64,000 bases of DNA from Micrococcus flavus (GTDB lineage Bacteria; Actinomycetota; Actinomycetes; Actinomycetales; Micrococcaceae): NCBI RefSeq assembly GCF_014204815.1, contig NZ_JACHMC010000001.1, positions 2,448,793 to 2,512,792 on the forward strand, written 5' to 3'. Below are positions 25,962-33,490 of the stretch, one piece after another (the stretch's first letter is position 1; each line of letters begins with the position of its first letter). The position numbers and the translations under genes were made by a program. The notes under the pieces are model-generated. The model had not been told where the DNA came from. It ran no database searches and worked only from the letters and a program-made list of their open reading frames with translations.

Positions 25962-26383
25962 GCGTGCGGGCCGCGGTCCGGGGTCACAGAGGTGGGACGT
26001 GGGCGGGCGTCGCCGTCGTGCTGGCTGGCGGAATGCTCGCACTGACCGGCTGCGGGGTCGGCGAGCGCCTGCTGTGGGGCGAGGAGGGGTACGCCGTGAA
26101 GGAGGCCGCCCGCTCGGTGATCGACGCCGTGGCCGCGGGCGAGGCCCCTGCGGTGTGCGACGGCGTCGACGTGGACTTCGGCGAGCCCGACGACTGGCGC
26201 GGGGCCGGCGCGGGGGAGCCCGAGCGGATCGACGGGCGGTGGCACATCAACGTGGAGGTGCGCGAGGGCGTGCCCCGGGTGGGGGAGCCCATGCCGGGTG
26301 ACCTCGTCTTCGGCGAGACCCCCGACGGCCTCTGCCTCCAGGAGCACCTGCCGTCCATCCCGGTCGACGTCGGTCCGGGCTGA
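25958..26383 (+). CDS. Small lipoprotein, 141 aa
   Basis: The GTG at 25958 overlaps the previous stop. A signal peptide with hydrophobic core WAGVAVVLAGGMLALTGC gives lipobox LTGC. The mature part has about 110 acidic residues with no recognised domain (SVIDAVAAGEAPAVCDGVDV). It is probably an exported lipid-anchored protein coupled to the unknown gene upstream. Confidence 0.7.
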   Translation: MSVRAAVRGHRGGTWAGVAVVLAGGMLALTGCGVGERLLWGEEGYAVKEAARSVIDAVAAGEAPAVCDGVDVDFGEPDDWRGAGAGEPERIDGRWHINVEVREGVPRVGEPMPGDLVFGETPDGLCLQEHLPSIPVDVGPG

Positions 26384-26436
26384 GCCGGCCGTCCCGCCCC
26401 CGGACCCCGGTGACTTAAGAGGTGAACCGCACGCCG

Positions 26437-26442
26437 TAGGAT
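26437..26442 (+). promoter_or_regulatory. -10 box for a leaderless ATG
   Basis: TAGGAT is followed after 7 bases by the marR-like ATG at 26450. This argues for that start over the in-frame ATG at 26441, which overlaps the -10 box. Confidence 0.6.
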
Positions 26443-26449
26443 GTCCGCC

Positions 26450-26965
26450 ATGTCCGACGCCGCCCCCGCTGCCTCGCACCGCGCCCCCGCCGACGTCGTC
26501 CCCTGGCTGGACGAGGAGGAGCGCAGCGCCTTCCTGGCGCTGATGTCCGTGGTCCTGCGGCTGGAGCCCACCCTCGACGCCCAGCTCCGCCGCGAGGCCG
26601 GGGTGACCCACTTCGAGTACTCCGTCCTCGCGAACCTCTCCGAGGCCGACGGCGGCCGACGCCGCATGAGCGAGCTCGCCCACCTCTCCTCCGGCTCCCT
26701 GCCGCGCCTGTCCCAGGTGGTCACCCGGCTCGAGAAGCGCGGCTGGGTGCAGCGCCGCCCGGACCCCGAGGACGGGCGCTACACCCTGGCCGTCCTCACC
26801 GACGACGGCCGCGCCGCCGTCGAGGCGGCCGCCCCCGGCCACGTGGCGGAGGTGCGGCGCACCGTCGTCGACCCTCTCACCCGGGCCCAGCTGCGTCAGC
26901 TCACCGCGATCGGCCGGCGGATCATGGCCCAGATCGACCCCGAGGACCGCTGCCTCGAGGGCTGA
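26450..26965 (+). CDS. MarR-family transcriptional regulator
   Basis: 171 residues with the MarR winged helix: THFEYSVLANLSEADGGRRR, then MSELAHLSSGSLPRLSQVVT as HTH, and KRGWVQRRPDPEDGRYTLAVLTDDG as the wing, including the conserved DxRxxxxxLT-type segment. MarR proteins respond to small phenolic or oxidant ligands. The target is unknown; no efflux gene is divergent. The 3' end overlaps the convergent DUF2809 gene by 44 bp. Confidence 0.88.
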   Translation: MSDAAPAASHRAPADVVPWLDEEERSAFLALMSVVLRLEPTLDAQLRREAGVTHFEYSVLANLSEADGGRRRMSELAHLSSGSLPRLSQVVTRLEKRGWVQRRPDPEDGRYTLAVLTDDGRAAVEAAAPGHVAEVRRTVVDPLTRAQLRQLTAIGRRIMAQIDPEDRCLEG

Positions 26966-27398
26966 GGCGCACCGCGGCGTCCACCGCCGCAGCGGCGCCC
27001 ACGCCCACCAGGTACAGAAGCAGGTCCGACCACAGGAAGCCCGTGCCCAGCACGAGCCGGGCGGGCGGGAACGCCTGGCCCAGGTCCGCGGGGATGCCCG
27101 TGAGCTGGAACAGCTCGATCGCCGCGCAGATCCCGAACGCCGCAGCGGCCAGGGCGGCCGTCCGCACCCGCGGCGCGCAGAACCCCGCCAGCAGGTAGAT
27201 CAGCACGGCGTACAGGGCGTCGCCGACCGGGCCGGTCCACCACGCCGTCCCGGGCACGCCGCGCAGCCCCAGGCGCACCGCCAGCCCCGCGGCCACCGTG
27301 ACCACCGCCGCGAGGGCGAGGCCGAGGCGGCGACGGGCGAGCGACGTCGTGGTCGGCGTCGTCGAGGCGGGGGAGGGCCCGGAGGCAGGGGAGCGCAT
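26922..27398 (-). CDS. DUF2809 membrane protein
   Basis: 158 residues with four to five hydrophobic helices. It carries the DUF2809 hallmarks GDALYAVLIYLLAGF, AAIELFQLTGIPADL and FPPARLVLGTGFLWSDLLLY. Function is unknown. ATG 27398 is chosen because the frame upstream lacks hydrophobic or conserved sequence. Its stop lies inside the converging marR-like gene, so the two 3' ends overlap. Confidence 0.75.
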   Translation of the reverse strand: MRSPASGPSPASTTPTTTSLARRRLGLALAAVVTVAAGLAVRLGLRGVPGTAWWTGPVGDALYAVLIYLLAGFCAPRVRTAALAAAAFGICAAIELFQLTGIPADLGQAFPPARLVLGTGFLWSDLLLYLVGVGAAAAVDAAVRLSPRGSGPRGRSGP

Positions 27399-27511
27399 GG
27401 CACCGAGCCTGCCGCCTGACCCGCGCGGCCGCATCCACCCCGGGGACCATCCCCGCGTGCCCTCCCTCCTCCCGGGGGAGGAGCGGGCCGGGGCGATGGG
27501 ACACTGGGCGC

Positions 27512-28252
27512 ATGGGTCTGATCGCGGTGGTGCTGCTCTGCACGCTGGTCGGCGGCGCCCTCCAGCGGGTGAGCGGCATGGGTGTGGGAATGATCGCCGC
27601 GCCCGCGTTCACCCTGCTGCTCGGCCCCGCCGCCGGGGTGTCCCTGAGCAACGCCGCCGCGGTGGTGTCCGCGGTCCTGCTCACCCTGGTCCTCCGCCGC
27701 GACGTCGACTGGGCCCGCTTCCTGCGTCTGGCCCCGCTGCTAGTGGCCGGCTCGCTCGCGGGGGCGTGGGCCGTGCGCGTGCTCGACGTCGCCTGGCTGG
27801 AGGTGGTGCTGGGCGCCTCCATCCTCGTGGCGATCGCCGCCTCCCTCGGTCTCCAGCGGCGCCTGGCCGTGCGCGGCCCCGGCGCGGCGCTCGCCTCCGG
27901 AGCCGTGGCCGGGTTCATGAACACCACCGCAGGGGTGGCCGGGCCGGCGCTCGCGGTCTACGCGGTGGCCTCGCGCTGGGACCAGCGGTCCTGGGCCGCC
28001 ACGCTGCAGCCGATCTTCCTGCTGGCCAATGTCACCTCGCTGGCCACCAAGTCGCTGCTCGGCGCGGCGGGCCTGGATGCGGGCATGCCCGTCGGTGTGG
28101 GGGTGGCGGTCCTCGTAGGGGTCCCCTCCGGGATCCTCCTGGGCGGGCTGATCGCCCGGCGGGTGCCGGCCGGCCGGGCACGCGGGCTGGCGCTGGTGCT
28201 GGCGGGCACGGGCGGCGCCGTCGCGCTGGTGCGGGGCCTGCTGGCCCTCTGA
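27512..28252 (+). CDS. TSUP-family (TauE/SafE) membrane transporter
   Basis: 246 residues and seven to eight hydrophobic helices. The two TSUP repeats open with GGALQRVSGMGVGMIAAPAF and SGAVAGFMNTTAGVAGPALA, the second being the conserved GxxxGxxNTxxGxxGP signature. The family exports sulfite, sulfonates or other sulfur-containing organic anions. No sulfur genes are adjacent except the decayed sulfide:quinone reductase at about 29,000. Confidence 0.85.
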   Translation: MGLIAVVLLCTLVGGALQRVSGMGVGMIAAPAFTLLLGPAAGVSLSNAAAVVSAVLLTLVLRRDVDWARFLRLAPLLVAGSLAGAWAVRVLDVAWLEVVLGASILVAIAASLGLQRRLAVRGPGAALASGAVAGFMNTTAGVAGPALAVYAVASRWDQRSWAATLQPIFLLANVTSLATKSLLGAAGLDAGMPVGVGVAVLVGVPSGILLGGLIARRVPAGRARGLALVLAGTGGAVALVRGLLAL

Positions 28253-28261
28253 CGGCCCGGG

Positions 28262-28969
28262 TCAGCAGCCGCGCGGGGCGCGCCAGCCGTCGCCGAGGAC
28301 CACGCCGCGTGCGGCGAGGAACGGCGCGGGGTCCCGCGGCTCGCCGTCCACGCGCAGCTCCAGGTGCAGATGGGGCGCCGTGGCGGTGCCTGTCTCGCCG
28401 ACCTCCGCCAGCACGTCCCCGGCCGAGACCCGCTGCCCCTCCTCGACGACGGCGCTGCCGGTGCGCGCGTGCGCGTAGAGCCACTGCCGCCCACCGGGCT
28501 CGTCCACGAGGATCACGTTGCCGCCGGCCTCCCCGCCGAGGTCCGCGCCCGTGACCACGCCGTCCGAGACCGCGCGGAACGGGGTCCCCTCCGGCACGCG
28601 GCCCAGGTCGGTCCCCCGGTGGTCCGTCAGGCGGTCCTCGTCCCTGGCGCCGGGCGGCACGCTGCCCTCGCCGAAGGGGTTGGCGCGCGGGCCGAAGCAG
28701 GACGTCACCGGCCCCAGGAACGGCGCGGAGTAGCCGTGGGCGGACAGCGGCGGCACCGCGGTGGGCTCGGGCGCCCGGGAGCGGAGCAGGCCGCGCTCCC
28801 ATCCGGCCGCCGAGGACTCGCCGTCGCCGTCGGGCGTCCGGCCCTCGGGGCGGGAGCCCGGGCCGAAGGCGAGCACCAGGGAGACGACGAGCACCAGGAA
28901 GGCCATGGCGGCCAGGGCGGAGAGCACGGCGGCCGCGGCGGAGGCGCCGCGGGGCGTCGAGCGGGTCAT
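28262..28969 (-). CDS. M23-family peptidase (LytM type), membrane-anchored
   Basis: 235 residues. One N-terminal transmembrane helix (15-37), a linker, and an M23 zinc endopeptidase domain from about 80. The zinc ligands are visible: His117 and Asp121 (HRGTD), and His202 in HLHLE; WLYAH supplies the additional His. The enzyme would cut peptidoglycan cross-bridges. The protein ends in a free Cys (RGC). The TSUP gene converges 9 bp away. Confidence 0.88.
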   Translation of the reverse strand: MTRSTPRGASAAAAVLSALAAMAFLVLVVSLVLAFGPGSRPEGRTPDGDGESSAAGWERGLLRSRAPEPTAVPPLSAHGYSAPFLGPVTSCFGPRANPFGEGSVPPGARDEDRLTDHRGTDLGRVPEGTPFRAVSDGVVTGADLGGEAGGNVILVDEPGGRQWLYAHARTGSAVVEEGQRVSAGDVLAEVGETGTATAPHLHLELRVDGEPRDPAPFLAARGVVLGDGWRAPRGC

Positions 28970-29002
28970 CCGTCCAGTCTGGCATGGGGCACTGGCGCCG
29001 AT

Positions 29003-29418
29003 CGTCCCCGGATCCTCATCATCGGCGGCGGCAATGCCGGCATCAGCGTGGCGGCGGACTACGGCATCGAGGTCATGTTCGAGAGCGAGCTCATGGAGGT
29101 CCGCCCGGACGCCGCCGAGGCCGTCATCCGCCACCACGCCACCGGCCAGGACGAGGCCCTCTCCCACGTCCTGATGCACGTGGCCCCGCCGCAGTCCCCC
29201 CCCCGACCGGCTCAAGGCCACGCCCCTGGCGGACCCCGCGAACCCCGCCGGCTGCGTGGAGGTGGACGAGCACACGATGCGTCACGTGCGGTACCCGGAC
29301 GTGTTCGCCCTCGGCGACGCCGGCAGCACCCCCAACTCCACGACGGGCGCCGCGGTCCGCAAGCGGGCCCCCGTGCTGGTGGAGAACCTGCTGGCCGAGT
29401 TCGACTACAGCGGCCGAC
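29003..29418 (+). pseudogene. Decayed sulfide:quinone oxidoreductase-like flavoprotein
   Basis: The N-terminal FAD motif RILIIGGGNAGISVAA is fused directly to DYGIEVMFESELMEVRPDA, which lies near residue 200 in intact enzymes, so about 180 codons are deleted. After HVAPPQSP the frame shifts at a run of eight or more C (about 29197-29204). The C-terminal part (YVEVDEHT-like, then HVRYPDVFALGDAGSTPNST and RKRAPVLVENLLAEFD) continues in another frame and stops short. No start codon lies before the first motif. The pattern matches actinobacterial SQR, which oxidises sulfide to polysulfide at the membrane. Confidence 0.85.
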
Positions 29419-29476
29419 CGACGCCCTCGATCCCGCCACATCGGGACGCGGCGCGGCCGTGCGCGGTGCGTCTCGC

Positions 29477-29482
29477 TACGGT
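29477..29482 (+). promoter_or_regulatory. -10 box for a leaderless ATG
   Basis: TACGGT is followed after 7 bases by the ATG at 29490. It gives the GNAT gene its own promoter at the edge of the pseudogene. Confidence 0.55.
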
Positions 29483-29489
29483 CGTGCCC

Positions 29490-30065
29490 ATGACCGCGCA
29501 CTCCGAGACCCCCGCGCCCTTCCGCATCCGTCCGGCCACGCTCGAGGACGTTCCCGCCGTCGCGCGCGTGGCCGCCCTGACCTTCCCGGACGCCTGCCCG
29601 CCCACCACGCCCCAGGAGGCCAAGGACGAGCACATCGCGCGGAACCTCAACCAGCAGGTCATCGCCGGCTGGATCACGGACGGCCGCCACGCGGTGCACG
29701 TGGCGGTCCGCCCCGAGGGGCACGACGACGCCGGCACCGTGCTCGGCTACGTCATGGCGGACCTGGCGCCGGAGGAGGAGCCGGACGTGACGGCCGCCGT
29801 CGGGGCGGACGTCCGCGTGGGCTGCCTGTCCAAGCTGTACCTGCTGCCCGAGGCGCGGGGCACCGGCGCCGCGGCGGCGCTCCTGGCCGCGGGGATGGCG
29901 GCCATGCGCGAGCACGGGCTGGCCCACGCGTGGCTCGGCACCTCCGTGGCCAACCACCGCGCCAACGCGTTCTACGAGAAGGTCGGCTTCCGCACCGTGG
30001 GCCGGCGCCGGTTCATGGTGGGCGGCAACCCGGAGGAGGACAACGTGCGCCTGGCCGCCCTCTGA
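29490..30065 (+). CDS. GNAT acetyltransferase
   Basis: 191 residues. FRIRPATLEDVPAVARVAAL opens the GNAT fold, CLSKLYLLPEARGTGAAAAL is motif A with the acetyl-CoA loop ARGTGAA, and VANHRANAFYEKVGFRTVGR is motif B. The substrate is unknown. The reading frame is open back through the C-terminal remnant of the SQR pseudogene, so an automatic call could produce a false fusion. The leaderless promoter supports the start at 29490. Confidence 0.87.
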   Translation: MTAHSETPAPFRIRPATLEDVPAVARVAALTFPDACPPTTPQEAKDEHIARNLNQQVIAGWITDGRHAVHVAVRPEGHDDAGTVLGYVMADLAPEEEPDVTAAVGADVRVGCLSKLYLLPEARGTGAAAALLAAGMAAMREHGLAHAWLGTSVANHRANAFYEKVGFRTVGRRRFMVGGNPEEDNVRLAAL

Positions 30066-30112
30066 GCCCCCGCTCCGCCCCGGGGGCCGCGATCGTGACG
30101 CACCTGTGACCG

Positions 30113-30128
30113 CTCCGCCGTGGCGGAG
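30113..30128 (+). terminator. Small hairpin after the GNAT gene
   Basis: CTCCGCC (30113-30119) pairs with GGCGGAG (30122-30128) over a 2-base loop, 48 bp after the stop. It is a weak terminator candidate. Confidence 0.35.
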
Positions 30129-30197
30129 GCGGGCCGCCTCCGCACACCATGGAGGGTCGGCCCCCGCCACGACCCGGGCCGGCAGGAAGGTGATCCC

Positions 30198-31451
30198 GTG
30201 TCCCCCTCGCGCCGCCACGTGCTCTTCGGCGGGTCCGCCCTGTCCCTGACCGCCCTGCTCGCCGCGTGCGCGCCGGGCGAGGAGGGAGCGCCGTCGTCGT
30301 CCCCGTCCCCGGCCCCGTCCGGGAGCACCCCGGGCACGCCCGCACCGTCCTCGTCCAGCCCTGTGGGCCCGCCCCCGGCCGGGCCGCCGACGCCCTGGGC
30401 GGACGTCACGCGCGTGCCGCACCTGTTCTTCCACTCCCTCGTGGTGGACACGGACCGCGCGTTCCACGCCCACGGGAAGGCGGACGGCTACCTCGACTAC
30501 ATGGTCACGCTCAAGGAGTTCCATCGGATCCTGCCGCAGCTGTGGACCAACGGCTACGTCCTGGTGTCCCCGCACGAGCTCTACGAGGTGGGCGCGGACG
30601 ACGTGGTGCGCCCCCGTGAGCTGATGGTCCCGGAGGGGCGCACCCCGCTGATCCTGTCCCTCGACGACTGCTCGTACTACGAGTACATGGAGGGGGACGG
30701 GTTCGCCTCCCGCCTCGTGGTGGCCGACGACGGGCGCGTGCGTACCGAGTACACCGACGCGGCGGGGAACACGGAGGTCGGCGCGCACGACATGGTCCCG
30801 GTGCTCGACGACTTCGTGGCCGCGCACCCGGACTTCACGCTCACCGGGGCCAAGGGCGTCCTCGGCCTGACCGGTTACAACGGCGTGCTCGGCTACCGGT
30901 CCTCCCCGTCCCAGTACGCGGACAGCCCCACGCTGGAGGAGGACATCGCCGCGGCCCGCCGGGTCAAGGAGGCCATGGCGGCGGACGGCTGGGAGTTCGC
31001 CTCCCACTCGTGGAGCCACCGCTCCTTGGGCGCCATGGACCTCGCGGACCTCAAGGAGGACTGCGAGATGTGGATCGCGGACGTCCAGCCGATCCTGGGG
31101 GAGACGGACATGCTGATCTACCCGTTCGGCGCGGACATCGCGGGCACCGAGACCTATGCCGGCCCCAAGTACGAGTACCTGCGCTCGATCGGCTTCCGCT
31201 CGTTCTTCCTGGTGGACGGCTCCGCCGAGGCCTGGGGCCAGCTGGAGCCCGGGTACTACCGGGGCTCGCGCATCAACGTGGACGGCATCAGCCTGGCCGC
31301 GGCCCTGGACGGCTCCCGCCCCGTCCTCGACGAGTTCCTCGACTCCGCCTCCGTGGTGGACGACGCGCGGCCGGAGACGATCCACAGCCCGAGCTACGTC
31401 CCGCCGGGGAAGCGGACCTCGCCCTCCCCGTCGGCGTCCCCGTCCGGCTGA
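30198..31451 (+). CDS. Polysaccharide deacetylase-like lipoprotein
   Basis: 417 residues. The signal peptide begins SPSRRHVLFGGSALSL, a possible twin-arginine motif, and ends in lipobox LAAC. A Ser/Pro linker leads to a NodB-type domain with LILSLDDCSYYEY (catalytic and metal Asp pair) and WEFASHSWSHRSLG (metal HxxxH). It would remove acetyl or related groups from cell-wall glycans outside the cell. The inserts around the first motif are longer than in chitin deacetylases. The GTG at 30198 has AGGAAGG 7 bases upstream. Confidence 0.82.
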   Translation: MSPSRRHVLFGGSALSLTALLAACAPGEEGAPSSSPSPAPSGSTPGTPAPSSSSPVGPPPAGPPTPWADVTRVPHLFFHSLVVDTDRAFHAHGKADGYLDYMVTLKEFHRILPQLWTNGYVLVSPHELYEVGADDVVRPRELMVPEGRTPLILSLDDCSYYEYMEGDGFASRLVVADDGRVRTEYTDAAGNTEVGAHDMVPVLDDFVAAHPDFTLTGAKGVLGLTGYNGVLGYRSSPSQYADSPTLEEDIAAARRVKEAMAADGWEFASHSWSHRSLGAMDLADLKEDCEMWIADVQPILGETDMLIYPFGADIAGTETYAGPKYEYLRSIGFRSFFLVDGSAEAWGQLEPGYYRGSRINVDGISLAAALDGSRPVLDEFLDSASVVDDARPETIHSPSYVPPGKRTSPSPSASPSG

Positions 31452-31474
31452 CGCCCGGTCCGATCGGTCCCGCG

Positions 31475-31498
31475 GTCCGCCGTCCACCGACGGCGGAC
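31475..31498 (+). terminator. Hairpin terminator after the deacetylase gene
   Basis: A perfect 10-bp stem, GTCCGCCGTC (31475-31484) with GACGGCGGAC (31489-31498) and a CACC loop, lies 24 bp after the stop. Confidence 0.8.
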
Positions 31499-31587
31499 CC
31501 GATTGGCACGGGCGCGCGGCGGCGGAGACAATGGGCAGGCCCGGCGCCAGACCGCCCGGCCCGCACCGGATCACCAGGAGGACCTCC

Positions 31588-32139
31588 ATGACCGCCGAGA
31601 CCACCATCGAAGGCCGCTGGAAGGCCTGCGCCGAGCCCTTCACCCAGCTGGTGCGCTCCGTCACCGACTGGGAGGCCCCCACTCCGTGCAAGGGCTGGAA
31701 CGCCCGCGACCTGCTGGACCACGTCATCACCTCCGAGCGGGACTTCGCCGCCCGCCAGGGCCGGGAGATCCCCGTCTTCGACGGCTCCCGCAACGAGCTC
31801 TGGACCCAGTGGGTCAAGCATGCGTCCGCGGTCCGCGCCCTGGCCGGTGACCGCACGTTCGTGATGCGTCCGTTGGGCACCGCCACCGGGGAGATGACCG
31901 TGGGCGAGGCGCTGCTGCACTACCACGGCTTCGACCTGCTGGTGCATCGTTGGGACCTGGCCCGCTCGCAGGGCCAGGACATCCGGTTCACCGACGCCGA
32001 GCTGGACAAGATCGAGCGCGCCCTGGACAGCTTCGGCGAGCAGGCCTATCAGCCCGGTATCCTCGCCGGTCCCCTGCGGGCGCCGGAGGGTGCCGACCGC
32101 CAGGCGCGCGTGCTCGCGCGCCTGGGCCGCTCCGCCTGA
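31588..32139 (+). CDS. TIGR03086-type mycothiol-dependent (MDMPI/DinB-fold) protein
   Basis: 183 residues with the four-helix maleylpyruvate-isomerase-N/DinB fold. WEAPTPCKGWNARDLLDHVI supplies the first metal histidine, and YHGFDLLVHRWDLARSQGQD supplies the second pair; both are hallmarks of TIGR03086. Family members are thought to be thiol-dependent, metal-binding transferases that use mycothiol in actinobacteria. The substrate is unknown. AGGAGG precedes ATG 31588, and the gene converges with an arsC-like gene 4 bp away. Confidence 0.82.
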   Translation: MTAETTIEGRWKACAEPFTQLVRSVTDWEAPTPCKGWNARDLLDHVITSERDFAARQGREIPVFDGSRNELWTQWVKHASAVRALAGDRTFVMRPLGTATGEMTVGEALLHYHGFDLLVHRWDLARSQGQDIRFTDAELDKIERALDSFGEQAYQPGILAGPLRAPEGADRQARVLARLGRSA

Positions 32140-32143
32140 GCGG

Positions 32144-32854
32144 TCAGCGCCCGCCGGAGACCTCCCGCCAGAACGCGTCCACCCGGTCCTCGATCTCGGC
32201 GACGATCTCCTGCAGCCGCTCCCAGTCGGCCTCGGCCGGGTCGCCGACCGGCCAGTCCCGGACGTCCTGGTGCGGGGCCACCGCGCAGTCGTCGCCGCAG
32301 CCCATCGTGATGACGTAGTCCGCCGCCGCGAGGACCTCGCCCGTGAGCGGCTTGGGGAACGCGTCCGCGGGGTCCGCGCCGATGTCCGAGAGCACCGGGG
32401 CCACGTTCTCGTGGATGCGCTCGGCCGGCCGGGAGCCGGCCCAGCTGATCCGCAGGGCGTCCCCGGCTCGGGCGGCCAGCAGGGCGGCCGCCAGCTGGGA
32501 GCGACCGGCGTTCTGGACGCACACGAACAGCACATGGGGGACGGGGCGGGGCTCGAGTCCCCGTGCCCCGGTCAGGGCCTCGAGCCGTTCGGCCGCGAAC
32601 CGCACCGCGATCGACTCGCGGCGGGCCGGGTCCGAAGCCATGGCGGAGAGCTCCGCGTGGGACTCCGCCGCCACGCGCTCCACGGTGTCCTCGCCCAGCA
32701 GCGGCCCGAAGATGCGCCGCAGCTCGGCGGTCCCGTGGGCGAGCATGCCCGCGTGCTCGCCGATCCGGGGGAGGGGGCCGGTGACGGGCGGGGTCTCGGC
32801 GGCGCGGCGCCCGTCGTCGGGGAGCGGCGCACGCGGGGACACGTCGGTCGTCAT
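32144..32854 (-). CDS. arsC: Arsenate reductase-like LMW phosphatase with N-terminal three-helix domain
   Basis: 236 residues. The N-terminal helical domain (about 40-95, RIFGPLLGEDTVERVAAESH) is the three-helix bundle fused to some actinobacterial arsenate reductases. The C-terminal domain is an LMW-PTP fold with P-loop VCVQNAGRSQ (Cys112, Arg118) and ADYVITMGCGDDCAV. It would reduce arsenate to arsenite, probably with mycothiol and mycoredoxin. It is on the arsR strand, 123 bp after arsR. AGGAAG lies just upstream of ATG 32854. Confidence 0.85.
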   Translation of the reverse strand: MTTDVSPRAPLPDDGRRAAETPPVTGPLPRIGEHAGMLAHGTAELRRIFGPLLGEDTVERVAAESHAELSAMASDPARRESIAVRFAAERLEALTGARGLEPRPVPHVLFVCVQNAGRSQLAAALLAARAGDALRISWAGSRPAERIHENVAPVLSDIGADPADAFPKPLTGEVLAAADYVITMGCGDDCAVAPHQDVRDWPVGDPAEADWERLQEIVAEIEDRVDAFWREVSGGR

Positions 32855-32977
32855 GGAGGACTTCCTGGGGAGCCGGTGGGGATGTCTGCTGGCGTACTCC
32901 ACGGTACGCCTCTGGGCCGGTGCCGCCCAGATGAGGGGCACGACGACGGAGGGGGCGTCCCGTCCCGGGTCGATGGG

Positions 32978-33376
32978 TCAGCGGGTCGGCGCCGCGGGGG
33001 ACGCCAGGAATGCGCGGGAGGCGTCGAGGGCCGCGGGGACCGCGGTGTAGTGCGCCCAGCGGCCGCGCTGCTCCCGGGTCACCAGCCCGGCCTCGGTGAG
33101 CTTCTTGAGGTGATGGGAGAGGGTCGGCTGGCTGATCCCGAGCGGCTCCGGCAGGTGGCATGCGCACACGGTGCCCTCGGGGGAGGCGGCCACGTGGGCG
33201 AGCACCCGGACGCGCGTGGGATCGGAGAGCGCCTTGAACACCGCGGCCAGGTCCGCTGCCGCCTTCGCCGGCAGCAGCGTCGGGGCCGAGGGGGCGCAGC
33301 AGGCGTCGGCGGGGCCTTCCCCGGGCGCGACGACGCCCACGTCCGGGGAGGCGGCGGCGCGCGGGAGGGGAGTCAT
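32978..33376 (-). CDS. arsR: ArsR-family arsenite-responsive repressor
   Basis: 132 residues. The ArsR winged helix includes VFKALSDPTRVRVLAHVAAS and LGISQPTLSHHLKKLTEAGL. Cysteine pairs Cys26-Cys27 near the N-terminus and Cys71/Cys73 (TVCACHLPEP) match the arrangement known for Corynebacterium glutamicum ArsR, where two adjacent N-terminal cysteines and one from the core bind As(III). It diverges from arsB and probably controls both directions from the 114-bp gap. The long upstream frame is antisense to arsB and is discarded. Confidence 0.92.
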   Translation of the reverse strand: MTPLPRAAASPDVGVVAPGEGPADACCAPSAPTLLPAKAAADLAAVFKALSDPTRVRVLAHVAASPEGTVCACHLPEPLGISQPTLSHHLKKLTEAGLVTREQRGRWAHYTAVPAALDASRAFLASPAAPTR

Positions 33377-33400
33377 GGCAGACCACTCTAGACCGTCGTA

Positions 33401-33429
33401 TTGACAGCCTTCAATGTGACTGTCAGGAT
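33401..33429 (+). promoter_or_regulatory. arsB promoter and candidate ArsR operator
   Basis: TTGACA (33401-33406) is a consensus -35, and CAGGAT (33424-33429) a possible -10 at 17 bp. TGACAG (33402-33407) and CTGTCA (33420-33425) form a perfect 6-bp inverted repeat across the promoter, a suitable ArsR site. This rules out an arsB start at the TTG at 33401. Confidence 0.65.
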
Positions 33430-33490
33430 CGTGCCATCCCCACACATCGACGCCGGTCGATGTGACGCCCCCTCGGCCGGAGAGGTCCGC

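Noticed and set aside
29256..30065. A single 269-residue protein joining a flavoprotein tail to a GNAT domain
   Set aside because: The first part is the frameshifted end of the SQR pseudogene; a leaderless promoter and conserved GNAT start lie at 29490.
33401..33490. An arsB start at TTG 33401
   Set aside because: The TTG is the -35 of the arsB promoter; GTG 33491 has a ribosome-binding site and starts just before the first conserved region.
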